Assembly (NCBI GenBank): GCA_965224535.1
Contig: CBDCZR010000032.1
Coordinates: 62,001 to 126,000, forward strand
Length of the DNA: 64,000 bases
Source of the DNA: JBCDHN01 sp965224535
Lineage (GTDB): Bacteria > Verrucomicrobiota > Verrucomicrobiia > Verrucomicrobiales > DEV007
Direction: 5' to 3'
The notes beneath the pieces were generated by a model. It ran no database searches, had not been told where the DNA came from, and saw only the letters and a list, made by a program, of their open reading frames with translations. A program made the translations under genes and the position numbers. Below are positions 9,895-18,460 of this stretch, one piece after another (positions within the stretch are counted from its first letter, which is position 1; the number at the start of each line of letters is the position of its first letter).

Positions 9895-11307
9895 CTACCC
9901 CGCCAACTGCTTCACCACCTTGCCGTGGACGTCGGTGAGGCGAAAATCGCGGCCTTGAAAGCGGTAGCTCAGCTCTTCGTGATCGAAGCCGAAGAGGTGC
10001 AAAATCGTGGCGTGCAGGTCGTGAACGTGAACGGGGTCCTCCGCCACGCCCCAGCCGATTTCGTCGGTCTTGCCAATGACCTGTCCGCCCCTAACACCAC
10101 CACCAGCCAGCCACATGCTGAAGGAATACGGGTGGTGATCGCGGCCCGTTACTTTCGCGAAGCCCTTGCGATTTTCGCCCAGCGGCGTGCGGCCGAATTC
10201 GCCGCCCCACACCACCAGCGTTTCGTCCAAAAGCCCGCGATCCTTCAGATCCTGGAGCAATGCGGCCACCGGCTGATCGGAAATTTGCGTGTTCGTGGCC
10301 AACGCGGAATCCAGGCTGCTGTGCTGATCCCAGGTGGAAAGAAACAGCGTCACAAACCGGGTGCCGCGCTCGATCAAACGCCGCGCCAGCAGGCAATTTC
10401 GCGCGTAAGAGGCCTGAAATCCGGTCTTGTCCTGCCGGTTCAGCCCGTAGGCTTCCTTCAGCGACTCCGGCTCGTCGGAAAGGTCGATCAACTCCGGCGC
10501 GGCGGTTTGCATGCGGAAGGCGAGTTCGTAATTTTTGATGCGGCTGGCGATCTCCGGGTGCCGAACCGAGCCAAGCCGTTGCCGGTTCAGTTCGTTGACG
10601 GTTTGCAGGGTGCGTTGCTGCATTTGCGCGGTAATTCCCGGCGGATTGGCCAAATTCAGCACCGGGCTGCCCTGATTTCGGAACAACGCGCCGGAGTAGT
10701 TTGAGGGCAAAAATCCGCTGGACCAACTGGCCGCTCCGCCCGGCAAACCGCGCCCTAACGTAGTCATCACGACGTAGCCGGGAAGATCGGCCGACTCGCT
10801 GCCGAGGCCGTAATTCAGCCAGGAACCCAGGGTCGGCCAGCCACGAAGCGGAGAACCGGTCAGCATCAAAAGCTGGCCCGGCAGGTGGTTGAACTGATCG
10901 CCGTGCATGGAGCGAATCAGCGCGATGTCGTCGGCGTGGCGGCTTAGATTTGGCAGCAGGTCAGACATGTCCATGCCGCAGCCGCCAAACTTCCGGAACG
11001 TCCGCGGGCTGCCCATGAGCCGGGCGCTCTCTTTTTGGGTGAAACTGAAGCGCACGCCTTCCAGCAGGGATTCCGGCATCGGTGCGCCGTCCAATTCGTT
11101 GAGCTTCGGCTTGGGGTCGAGCAGGTCCATCTGGCTGGGCCCGCCTTCCATGAACAGGTAGATGCAACGCTTGGCTTTGGGCGCGAAATGCGGGCCCGCG
11201 AGCAGGCCGTCGTTTCTTAGCATCGACGCCAGGGCCACGGTTCCCAGCCCGCTGCCGAGAAAACGGCGGCGGCTGGCAAATTGGTGGGTTTGTGTGGGGT
11301 CAATCAC
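9895..11307 (-). CDS. DUF1501 family protein, Tat-exported, paired with DUF1553 gene
   Basis: This 470-residue protein starts at a GTG at 11307 and carries a Tat signal (ASRRRFLGSGLGTVALASML). It keeps the DUF1501 motifs CIYLFMEGGPSQMDLLDPKP, NYELAFRMQTAAPEL and VVWGGEFGRTPLGEN. The gene overlaps the end of the upstream DUF1549/1553 gene by 8 bases, so the two are translationally coupled. This pairing is one of the most frequent gene pairs in planctomycetal and verrucomicrobial genomes and is thought to act together in the periplasm, although the reaction is unknown. The overlap supports the GTG start. Confidence 0.93.
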   Translation of the reverse strand: MIDPTQTHQFASRRRFLGSGLGTVALASMLRNDGLLAGPHFAPKAKRCIYLFMEGGPSQMDLLDPKPKLNELDGAPMPESLLEGVRFSFTQKESARLMGSPRTFRKFGGCGMDMSDLLPNLSRHADDIALIRSMHGDQFNHLPGQLLMLTGSPLRGWPTLGSWLNYGLGSESADLPGYVVMTTLGRGLPGGAASWSSGFLPSNYSGALFRNQGSPVLNLANPPGITAQMQQRTLQTVNELNRQRLGSVRHPEIASRIKNYELAFRMQTAAPELIDLSDEPESLKEAYGLNRQDKTGFQASYARNCLLARRLIERGTRFVTLFLSTWDQHSSLDSALATNTQISDQPVAALLQDLKDRGLLDETLVVWGGEFGRTPLGENRKGFAKVTGRDHHPYSFSMWLAGGGVRGGQVIGKTDEIGWGVAEDPVHVHDLHATILHLFGFDHEELSYRFQGRDFRLTDVHGKVVKQLAG

Positions 11308-13864
11308 GAGTCACGAATTCGTCCAGGTTCATGACGATGCGCGCGGTTGCGATGGCTGCCAGCGTTTTGTCCGTTTCACGCCGAAAATCGCGGTAAGCCG
11401 CCAACAGCGCCGCCAATTCCTCCGGGGACGGCTCCCGCGCCAGGCAGCACCGCCAGAGATCGCGAATCCCGGCCCTAACATCATCACCATGTGCGTCCAG
11501 GATCTCCCGGGCCAATGCTTCGGCGCACTCGTAGAACACGGGATCGTTCAGCAGCGTCAGCGCCTGCATGGGGGTGTTGGTGCGCTCCCGCCGGCTGCAG
11601 GCAACCGTGGTGTCCGGCGCGTCAAATGCGGTCAGCATGGGGTAAAGCACGGTGCGTTTGAGGAAAATGTAGAGCCCGCGCCGGTAGCGCTCGCGGCCCT
11701 GGCTAACGGGCCATTTCACGCTGCGGCCCACCTCGGTCACAAACTCGGGCAGAGGCGGCCGAATGCCCGGACCGCCGATTTTTCGCTCCAAAAGCCCGCT
11801 GGCGGTCAGGTGGACGTCGCGCACGGTTTCCGCGCTAACGCGGAAGCTGTTCTGCCGCCAAAGCAGCGCGTTGGAGCGCTCCGGACGGGTGTTGGCTGAG
11901 CTTTGGCGGTAGGCGGATGAGAGGACGATGGTGCGGATGAGCGCCTTGCGGCTCCAGCCCGTGCGGCGAAATTCGGTGGCCAGCCAGTCGAGCAGGCGCG
12001 GATGCGTTGGCATCGCGCCGTGGGTCCCAAAATCGTCCGGCGTCCTAACAATGCCCTCACCAAAGAGCGGCTGCCAAATTTGGTTTGCGGCGACGCGCGC
12101 GGTGAGCGGATTTTTCGGGTCGAACAGCCAGTTGGCGAGGTCCAGCCGCGTTTGGCCGCGCGAGGGGTGCAAAATGGCCGGCGTGCCAGGCGAAACCGCC
12201 TCGCCTTCGCGTTCGTAGTCGCCGCGAACGTGGACGAACGAGCGGCGCCGATCGGATTTTTCGCGTTCGGTCAGGGTTTGCGCCTTCGTGCTCGGCTTAG
12301 CAGGTTGGTTGGCCAAATGTTCCTCAACCGGCTGCCGCAACTTGGCGAAATTCGCGCTGGATGCCGGCGCGGCCCGCACTTCGAACGGTCCCGCTTCGCT
12401 CGTCGCCGAAAGCCGGAAATGGCGCATGGAATTTCGGCTCCCGTGCTTCTGGCCGATCGAAAATTTGACGCGGCTTCCGGCAGGCAGCCGTTCCGGCTTG
12501 GCAAGCTGGAAAACGGCGACGTGCGGTTCAAACGTTCGCGTCGCGACCCGCCAACCTTCGGTGTTGGCGTAGTCCAGCGCCTTCTCAACGCCTAACGCAT
12601 CGTGGTGATCTGCGTTTGCGGCTAAAAGTGGCAAACGGCGCGGTTTTTGCCCTTTCTCCAGCAGATCCGCGATGAAAATCGAGACGACGAATTCACCGTT
12701 CTCGCCACGGCCGTTGGTTTTTCCGCGTTCCCGTCCGATTCCGAATTCACCGAACACTTCCAGCCGAAATCCGGTGACGGTTCGCGCCTCGGCAACGGGC
12801 GTTTCGACGAAGTAGGAGACGGTCGCCGGCGTTTTTTTGCTTGAGGCAAGGACGGAGCCATCGTCCTGGATGGCGAGATCCGTGCTTGCGGCTGTGGTTT
12901 TGTCAGGGTGGAGGACGCTCCAGCTAACGTTGGTGCTCGGCAACGGCCGCGGATTCGGCTTCAAACCCTGCAACGGCCCTAACAAAGTGCCCAATTTCGC
13001 CTCCCACGCGTGTTTTTTCGCCTCGTAAGCCGCCCACTCCGCCGGCAGACGCACGCTGATGTCGGCGTCGTTGGTGTTGTTGAAGAACGCGTAGAGCCGG
13101 TAAAATTCGCGCTGAGAAATGGGGTCGTGCTTGTGGTCGTGACACTCCGCGCAGGCGACCGTCAGCCCCAGCCAAGCCGTGCCCGTCGTTGCCACGCGAT
13201 CCACGATTTGCTTGGTCCGATTCAGCTCCGCATCGGAGCCGGCCTCCGTGTTTTTGAGGTTGTTGCGGTGGAAACCGGTGGCGATTTTTTGGTTTTGTGA
13301 GGATTCCGGCAGTAAGTCGCCGGCGAGCTGATCGATGGAAAATTGGTCGAACGGCTGGTCGCGGTGGATCGCGTCGATGACCCAATCGCGGTAAACCCAG
13401 GCCCAAGGACGGAGGTTGTCGCCCAAGTAGCCGTCGCTGTCGCCATAACGTGCTAAATCCAGCCAATGCCGGGCCCAGCGCTCGGCAAAATGCGGCGAAG
13501 CGAGCAATTCGTCTAACTTCGCCGCATAAGCCGCGTCGGCGTCGCTGCGCCAATCGGCCAGGAAGGCGTCCAGCTCCGCGGTTGAGGGGAGCAAGCCGGT
13601 TAGGTCCAGGTGCAGGCGGCGCAGCAGCGTCTCCGGCTGGGCCTGCGGAGACGGCTCCAGGCCCGCAGCCTCCAATCGCGCCAAAATGAAGGCGTCGATG
13701 GAATTCGCGACCCAAGCCGAATTTCGCACCGGCGGCGGATTGGGCGCTGCGATGGGTTGGAACGCCCAATGCGCCTGCACCTGCTCTTTTTGCGCGAAGG
13801 CGTGGAGTTGGATGAAAATCGCCGAGGCGAGGAGGGCTGGGAAATTCAGGCGCACGGTCGTCAT
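11300..13864 (-). CDS. DUF1549/DUF1553 protein (Planctomycete cytochrome-like family)
   Basis: This 854-residue protein has a signal peptide (residues 1-24). An N-terminal DUF1549 region (about 40-260) includes FILARLEAAGLEPSP, the LRRLHLDLTGLLP motif and RYGDSDGYLGDNLRPWAW. A single CxxCH (CAECHDHKHDP, near residue 240) is of the kind found in this family. A C-terminal DUF1553 region (about 560-840) contains ANQIWQPLFGEGIVRTPDDF and TPMQALTLLNDPVF. No separate N-terminal cytochrome c domain (PSCyt1) is present, so this is the short form. It is first in the operon leading to two DUF1501 genes and a Gfo/Idh/MocA gene. The function is unknown; a role in redox-linked sugar catabolism is often proposed. 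Confidence 0.93.
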   Translation of the reverse strand: MTTVRLNFPALLASAIFIQLHAFAQKEQVQAHWAFQPIAAPNPPPVRNSAWVANSIDAFILARLEAAGLEPSPQAQPETLLRRLHLDLTGLLPSTAELDAFLADWRSDADAAYAAKLDELLASPHFAERWARHWLDLARYGDSDGYLGDNLRPWAWVYRDWVIDAIHRDQPFDQFSIDQLAGDLLPESSQNQKIATGFHRNNLKNTEAGSDAELNRTKQIVDRVATTGTAWLGLTVACAECHDHKHDPISQREFYRLYAFFNNTNDADISVRLPAEWAAYEAKKHAWEAKLGTLLGPLQGLKPNPRPLPSTNVSWSVLHPDKTTAASTDLAIQDDGSVLASSKKTPATVSYFVETPVAEARTVTGFRLEVFGEFGIGRERGKTNGRGENGEFVVSIFIADLLEKGQKPRRLPLLAANADHHDALGVEKALDYANTEGWRVATRTFEPHVAVFQLAKPERLPAGSRVKFSIGQKHGSRNSMRHFRLSATSEAGPFEVRAAPASSANFAKLRQPVEEHLANQPAKPSTKAQTLTEREKSDRRRSFVHVRGDYEREGEAVSPGTPAILHPSRGQTRLDLANWLFDPKNPLTARVAANQIWQPLFGEGIVRTPDDFGTHGAMPTHPRLLDWLATEFRRTGWSRKALIRTIVLSSAYRQSSANTRPERSNALLWRQNSFRVSAETVRDVHLTASGLLERKIGGPGIRPPLPEFVTEVGRSVKWPVSQGRERYRRGLYIFLKRTVLYPMLTAFDAPDTTVACSRRERTNTPMQALTLLNDPVFYECAEALAREILDAHGDDVRAGIRDLWRCCLAREPSPEELAALLAAYRDFRRETDKTLAAIATARIVMNLDEFVTRD

Positions 13865-13959
13865 TTCTCACGTCGCACGAACCGGGCTTCTCTCACGGGA
13901 CGGAGCCGGGAGCCGGACGAATTTTTGGCCGCGAATTCAACTCGCCGCTTTGGGCTCGC

Positions 13960-13987
13960 TTGACATTTGAGGCTGTTCGGCTACGAA
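13960..13987 (+). promoter_or_regulatory. Probable sigma-70-type promoter
   Basis: TTGACA at 13960-13965, a 16-base spacer and TACGAA at 13982-13987 stand 22 bases before the ATG of the small membrane protein gene. The -35 box is a perfect consensus. The same TTGA-N16-TA layout recurs upstream of other genes in this window (29758, 57358, 57989). Confidence 0.6.
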
Positions 13988-14008
13988 CACCCCCTACCCC
14001 AGCCTGCC

Positions 14009-14263
14009 ATGGGAATTTACGATCGAGACTACATGCGCGAAGATCCGGAAGAACGGAGGCGGCGCAAACGCCAAGCTTCATCCGGGGGCGGCGAGGCCAC
14101 ACCCAAGCAGTTGCTGGTGGCGGTGGGGCAAATGATGGTCATTTTCGTCGTGCTGCTGCTGTGCTTTCGCTTCCCCATCGTGGGATTGCTGCGAGTAACG
14201 CTGGCGGTGCTGGCGCTGATTCTTGGAGTGCGATGGATCGTAAAAACCTACCAAAAAAGCTAA
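14009..14263 (+). CDS. Small membrane protein of unknown function
   Basis: This 84-residue protein has a basic, polar N-terminus (MGIYDRDYMREDPEERRRRK) and then two hydrophobic segments, about residues 34-50 (MMVIFVVLLLCF) and 53-75 (LLRVTLAVLALILGV). It probably spans the inner membrane with two helices. The MGIYDRDY opening resembles an N-terminal tag seen on various PVC proteins, but I cannot give a function. It ends 3 bases before the next gene, a GNAT-type protein, so the two form an operon behind the promoter at 13960. A small protein reading frame would normally be doubtful; the promoter and the tight spacing support it. Confidence 0.7.
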   Translation: MGIYDRDYMREDPEERRRRKRQASSGGGEATPKQLLVAVGQMMVIFVVLLLCFRFPIVGLLRVTLAVLALILGVRWIVKTYQKS

Positions 14264-14266
14264 GCC

Positions 14267-15196
14267 ATGCCTGATACGTTCGAAATCCGCACGATGACCG
14301 AGGCCGATTGGAGCGAGGTTGGCGAGTTAATTTGCCTTTCCACCAATTACTGGTACCAGGCATCCGGCAGGCCGCGCATTTTTGACTGCGATCCCGCTGA
14401 AGTGCAGCTTTTTTGCCAGGTTTACGAAGATTTGGACCCCGGTTGTTGCCTGCTGGCGGCTCATCGCGAATCGGGCCGCATCATCGGCTCGTGCTTCTAT
14501 CATCCGCGGGAATCGCACGTCTCGCTCGGCATCATGAACGTGCATCCCAACCACTTCAGCGCCGGTGTGGCGCGCGCCTTGCTCGCGGAAATCATCAACC
14601 TCGCGGAATCGCGAAATTTGCCGGTTCGCCTGGTTTCCAGCGCCATGAACCTGGATTCGTTCTCGCTCTACACCCGGCAGGGTTTCCGCACCATTCGCTC
14701 GTTTCAGGACATGTTTGTGCCCGTGCCGGAAAACGGGCTCGAAACCGCAATTTCCACGGAAAACGTCCGTCCGGCGACGTTGGACGACGTTTCCGCGATG
14801 GCTGGGCTGGAAGCTGAACTGGCCGGGATTCGCCGGGAGCAGGATTACCGCTATTTCATCGAAAACCGGCGCAAAATCTGGCACACGTCCGTTTCGCTGG
14901 ATGCTTCCGGCACCATCAACGGCTTCCTCAATTCCGTCTACCACCCGGCCAGCAACATGCTCGGACCCGGCGTGGCCAAAAGCGCGAAAGTCGCCGCCAG
15001 CCTCATCGTGGCCGAGCTAAACCACCACCGCGGCCGCACGCCGGTTTTTCTGGTTCCGACCGACGATTCTCAGCTTGTGAGCGCGATATACGGCTTGGGC
15101 GCCCGGAATTGCGAACTGCACTTCGCCCAGGTTCGCGGGGAAACTCAGCCAATGAGCGGGGTGGTCATGCCGACGTTCATGCCGGAAACCGGGTGA
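14267..15196 (+). CDS. Tandem GNAT-fold acetyltransferase-like protein
   Basis: This is a 309-residue protein. Residues 1-150 form a GNAT domain: an N-terminal RTMTEADWSEVGELI, beta strands around GRIIGSCFY, the acetyl-CoA loop region VHPNHFSAGVARALLAEI and the closing YTRQGFRTIRSF. Residues 165-300 look like a second, degenerate GNAT half (VRPATLDDVSAMAGL onward) without a clear Q/RxxGxG/A loop. Such tandem GNATs acetylate small molecules or peptides; no substrate can be named. The first domain's loop is also non-standard (HFSAGVA instead of RGxGxA), so acetyl-CoA use should not be taken for granted. It follows the small membrane protein gene by 3 bases. Confidence 0.8.
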   Translation: MPDTFEIRTMTEADWSEVGELICLSTNYWYQASGRPRIFDCDPAEVQLFCQVYEDLDPGCCLLAAHRESGRIIGSCFYHPRESHVSLGIMNVHPNHFSAGVARALLAEIINLAESRNLPVRLVSSAMNLDSFSLYTRQGFRTIRSFQDMFVPVPENGLETAISTENVRPATLDDVSAMAGLEAELAGIRREQDYRYFIENRRKIWHTSVSLDASGTINGFLNSVYHPASNMLGPGVAKSAKVAASLIVAELNHHRGRTPVFLVPTDDSQLVSAIYGLGARNCELHFAQVRGETQPMSGVVMPTFMPETG

Positions 15197-15305
15197 CGAT
15201 GAAAATTCGAATCAAACCGCGAACTGCCCTTGATCTTGGCGATGGGTCTGTGCTACCTGAACAAGCCCCCGACTCAACACCCACGCAACCGAACCCACAC
15301 CCATC

Positions 15306-16398
15306 GTGACTCAACAACCCACCATCGACACCGCAGCCACCGCCAAAGCGCAGGATCAGCTCAACGAACACCTGCGCGAGATCATCGGCTGGCACTTTTC
15401 CGAGGAAACCGGCTGCCCGTTTTGGCTGGAATGGAAGGAAAAAGCCGGTTGGGACCCGCGCAAGGAGATCCAGACCTACGAAGACATCGTCAAGTTCGAC
15501 CACTTTGAGGATGAATGGCTGCGCGACGAAAAAAACGAGCGATTCGTGCCCAAAGGCATGGGCGGGCCGGCCGTTCAACGTGTTCGAAACCGGCGGCACG
15601 ACCGGCCTGCCCAAGCAACGCGTCGGTTGGGACGACTACAAGCACGATTACGAGCAGTTTGGCGACAACTTGAGCGACGAGTTTTTCCCGAAAGGCGGCA
15701 ACTGGATCATGGTAGGGCCGACGGGGCCGCGGCGTTTGCGCCTGGCCGTGGAGCACCTGGCGAATTATCGCGGCGGAAGCTGTTACCACGTGGATTTGGA
15801 CCCGCGCTGGGTCAAACGGCTCATCGGCCGCAAGCAAATGGACGAGGTGGAGCGTTACCAGGCGCATGTCATGAGCCAGGCGGTGGAAATCATCAAGCAC
15901 CGCGATATTTCGTGCATTTTCACCACGCCCAAGCTGCTGGCGTCCATCGGCGAGCGGATTTCGATTCCCGCCCACGGCATCAAGGGCTGCTTTTGCGGCG
16001 GAACCTCGATGACGCCGGAATACGTGCGATTTTTGCAGGAAGAGGTGCTGGAAAACAAGGCGCTCTTCGTCCCCACCTACGGCAACACGCTTATGGGGCT
16101 GGCGATGAGCGTGCCGGAGGAATTGCCGCAAAACGACTACTCCGTCACCTACTGGGCGCCCCAACCGCGGGCGATTTTGCGCATCGTCGATCCTGACGAC
16201 ACCGCCAAAACCAAGGATTACGGCGAATACGGCCGGGTAGAGTTGACCACGCTGAGCAAGGAATTCTTCATGCCGCGATTTTTGGAGCGCGACGAGGCCA
16301 TTCGGCGTTATCCGCACCCAAAATTCGCTTGGGACGGCGTTGGCGACGTGCGGCCCTTCGGCTTCCTCGAGAAGAAGATCATCGAGGGGGTGTATTGA
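15306..16398 (+). CDS. AMP-forming ligase-like protein (PaaK-related), frameshifted
   Basis: A GTG at 15306 opens a frame that reads well to about 15570 (ends FVPKGMGG). The protein then continues in the next frame from RPFNVFETGGTTGLPK to the stop at 16398. The jump lies in the G/C run at 15561-15573, so a base has been gained or lost there. The joined product is about 363 residues. It carries the adenylate-forming P-loop TGGTTGLPK, CGGTSMTPE and a late YGRVELTTL. The shape resembles phenylacetate-CoA ligase-type enzymes that activate a carboxylic acid with ATP, but it is shorter and its substrate is unknown. A weak promoter-like TTGATC-N18-TACCTG lies at 15230-15259. Sequencing error and true decay cannot be told apart here. 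Confidence 0.75.
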
Positions 16399-16420
16399 CC
16401 TTCAACTTCAGGACGGAGGA

Positions 16421-17389
16421 TCAACCTGGCGTTGGCTCATTGAGCGGCGTTAGCGGGCGCTCGCCCAAAATGACGCGGCGCACGTTTTCCGCGGCGGTGA
16501 GCCTGGCGGCTTTGCGAGCTTCGCGAGTTGCGCCGCCCAGGTGGGGTGTCAGGGCCACGTTGTCCATCGCGCACAGGGCGGCCGGGACATCGGGCTCGTT
16601 TTCGTAGACGTCAAGCCCGGCGCCGGCCAGTTTTCCGCTTTGTAGCGCGGCCAACAGCGCCGCTTCATCCACCACCGGACCACGGGCCAGATTCAGCAAC
16701 ACCGCCCCCGGTTTCATGGCGGCAAACGCGGCGGCATCGATCATGTGGCGCGTTTGCTCGCTCAGCGGGGTGTGGAGGCTGATGACGTCAGCTTCGGCCA
16801 AAAGCGCCTCAAACGTGCGAAATTCCGCCGATTCATCCGGATTGCGCCGCGTGTGGATGACGCGCATCCCAAACGCCTCGGCACGCTTGGCCACGGCCTG
16901 GCCGATTTTCCCAAATCCGACGATTCCCAGCGTTTTGCCGCGCAATTCCATCCCTTCCCAGTTTTCGGTGCAAATTCCGCTGCGCGCCCACTCGCCGGAG
17001 CGGACGTAGCGGTCGCCAAGAACGGTTTTTCGGGCCACAGCCAGGAGCAAGCCAAATGTGGCGTCAGCCGTCGCGTCGACGAACGCATCCGGCGTGTTCG
17101 TGGCCCAAACACCGCATTTGGCCATCGCCTCAACCGCCAAATTGTTGAACCCGGCGGCGACATTCGCGACGATTTTCAGGCTGGGCGCGGAATCGAGGAA
17201 CGCGGCGTCGATTTGGGTTTCTCCGGCGATCAGGATTCCCATCGCCTGGTGTTCCCGAGTCGTAGCGAGCAACTCATCGCGTTTCATCACCGCGTCGTGA
17301 TCGGGTAGGACCACGTGAGCGACGCCGTGAAGCGGGCTGAGGTAATCGTCGGGGACTCGAACGGCGTTGATTGCGATTGGCAGGCTCAT
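16421..17389 (-). CDS. D-2-hydroxyacid dehydrogenase (NAD-dependent)
   Basis: The 322-residue protein from the ATG at 17389 begins MSLPIAINAVRVPDDYLSP. It has the Rossmann signature LGIVGFGKIGQAVAKR with its downstream basic HTRRNP. The catalytic Arg lies in LNLARGPVVDEAAL, and the last segment DNVALTPHLGGAT contains the catalytic His. This is the D-isomer-specific 2-hydroxyacid dehydrogenase family (glyoxylate/hydroxypyruvate reductase or phosphoglycerate dehydrogenase-like), reducing 2-keto acids with NAD(P)H. No C-terminal ACT domain is present, so SerA is less likely. The start overlaps the stop of queC (ATGA), making it the last gene of the queF-queC unit. Confidence 0.9.
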   Translation of the reverse strand: MSLPIAINAVRVPDDYLSPLHGVAHVVLPDHDAVMKRDELLATTREHQAMGILIAGETQIDAAFLDSAPSLKIVANVAAGFNNLAVEAMAKCGVWATNTPDAFVDATADATFGLLLAVARKTVLGDRYVRSGEWARSGICTENWEGMELRGKTLGIVGFGKIGQAVAKRAEAFGMRVIHTRRNPDESAEFRTFEALLAEADVISLHTPLSEQTRHMIDAAAFAAMKPGAVLLNLARGPVVDEAALLAALQSGKLAGAGLDVYENEPDVPAALCAMDNVALTPHLGGATREARKAARLTAAENVRRVILGERPLTPLNEPTPG

Positions 17390-18045
17390 TTTGGAAGGTA
17401 TTCGGTCGGGTCTTCGATCCCGGCAAGCGCAAAAGCCTCGATCCGTTCCACGCACGTGCCGCAGGCGCCGCAATGAACCTCGCCGCCCTTGTAGCACGAC
17501 CAGGTTTGCGCGAAATCCACCTCCAATTCCGCCCCGCGCACGGCAATCCCGGCCTTGTCCATGGCGATGAACGGGCGCAGGAGCGCGATTTTCGCGTAAG
17601 TGCCGGTCCGCATCGCATCCGCCATCGCCTGCATGAACGGTTCGCGGCAATCCGGATAAATCGCGTGATCGCCGGAATGCGCCGCGATGACGAGGCCTTC
17701 TGCCCCGCGGCTCTCCGCCAGCCCACAGGCAATCGCGAGCATGATGCCGTTGCGGAACGGGACGACGGTGCGTTTCATGCTCTGTTCCGCGTAGTGACCG
17801 TCGGGAATCTCGCCGCCGGATTGGAGCAAATCAGAGGCGAAGAGCCGGTTCACGAAATCCAGCTCGATCGTCTCATGCCGCAGGCCAAGCTTGGCCGCGT
17901 GATGTTTGGCGCACGAAATCTCGCGGTTGTTATGCTTGGAGCCGTAATCGAAGCTTAGCGCCGTGGTTATGTCATGATCCTCCGCAGCGTGATGCAACGC
18001 GGTGACGGAATCCATCCCCCCGCTTAGTAGTACAACCACCTTCAT
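17386..18045 (-). CDS. queC: 7-cyano-7-deazaguanine synthase QueC
   Basis: This 219-residue protein makes preQ0 from 7-carboxy-7-deazaguanine, ammonia and ATP in the queuosine pathway. The N-terminal pyrophosphatase loop LLSGGMDSVTAL is intact. SFDYGSKHNNRE and VPFRNGIMLAIACGLA are family motifs, and the C-terminal zinc site is seen in CYKGGEVHCGACGTC. The length is normal for QueC. It overlaps the stop of queF by four bases (ATGA) and its own stop overlaps the start of the downstream dehydrogenase in the same way. Other que genes (queD, queE) are not in the window. Confidence 0.96.
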   Translation of the reverse strand: MKVVVLLSGGMDSVTALHHAAEDHDITTALSFDYGSKHNNREISCAKHHAAKLGLRHETIELDFVNRLFASDLLQSGGEIPDGHYAEQSMKRTVVPFRNGIMLAIACGLAESRGAEGLVIAAHSGDHAIYPDCREPFMQAMADAMRTGTYAKIALLRPFIAMDKAGIAVRGAELEVDFAQTWSCYKGGEVHCGACGTCVERIEAFALAGIEDPTEYLPK

Positions 18046-18458
18046 CAGCCGGGATCCGGATAGCTCACCTCCACCGTCAGCCCAATGCCGCCCCGCGGCG
18101 AAAATTTGCCGTGAATCAGCATTTTTCGCGGTTCGCAGACGCTAGCAAGGTCATCGGCGATGCGATTGATGATTTCTTCATTAAATGCCGGCGTATTGCG
18201 ATAAGCGGCCAGGTAAAACTTCAGCGACTTGGTTTCCACGCAGCGTTCGCCGGGAATATATTCGATGCGCAGTTGCGCGTAGTCCGGCTGGCCGGTAACG
18301 GGACAAAGCGAGCTAAATTCGGCGCAATCCAGCTTAATCCAGTAGTTGCGCGCCGTGTTGTGATTCGGGAACGTTTCCAGGATGGACGCGCTGGGCGATT
18401 TCGGCAGGTTTTCGCTCTGACCGAGCAGTTTCAGGGCTGGCGTCTTGGATTTTGGCAT
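18045..18458 (-). CDS. queF: NADPH-dependent 7-cyano-7-deazaguanine reductase QueF
   Basis: This 137-residue protein reduces preQ0 to preQ1, the step after QueC. It is the short, unimodular YkvM-type form. The catalytic Cys and the following Asp are in SSLCPVTGQPDYAQL, and the NADPH-binding motif appears as ETKSLKFYLAAYRN. The closing KFSPRGGIGLTVEV is also typical. I chose the ATG at 18458 because it matches the normal QueF start; the frame stays open further upstream. It lies 2 bases after the stop of a DUF1501 gene and overlaps queC by four bases. Confidence 0.95.
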   Translation of the reverse strand: MPKSKTPALKLLGQSENLPKSPSASILETFPNHNTARNYWIKLDCAEFSSLCPVTGQPDYAQLRIEYIPGERCVETKSLKFYLAAYRNTPAFNEEIINRIADDLASVCEPRKMLIHGKFSPRGGIGLTVEVSYPDPG

Positions 18459-18460
18459 CG

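Noticed and set aside
16421..17650. Longer start for the hydroxyacid dehydrogenase
   Set aside because: The upstream extension overlaps queC by 260 bases and has no family similarity; the ATG at 17389 gives the usual N-terminus and an ATGA overlap.
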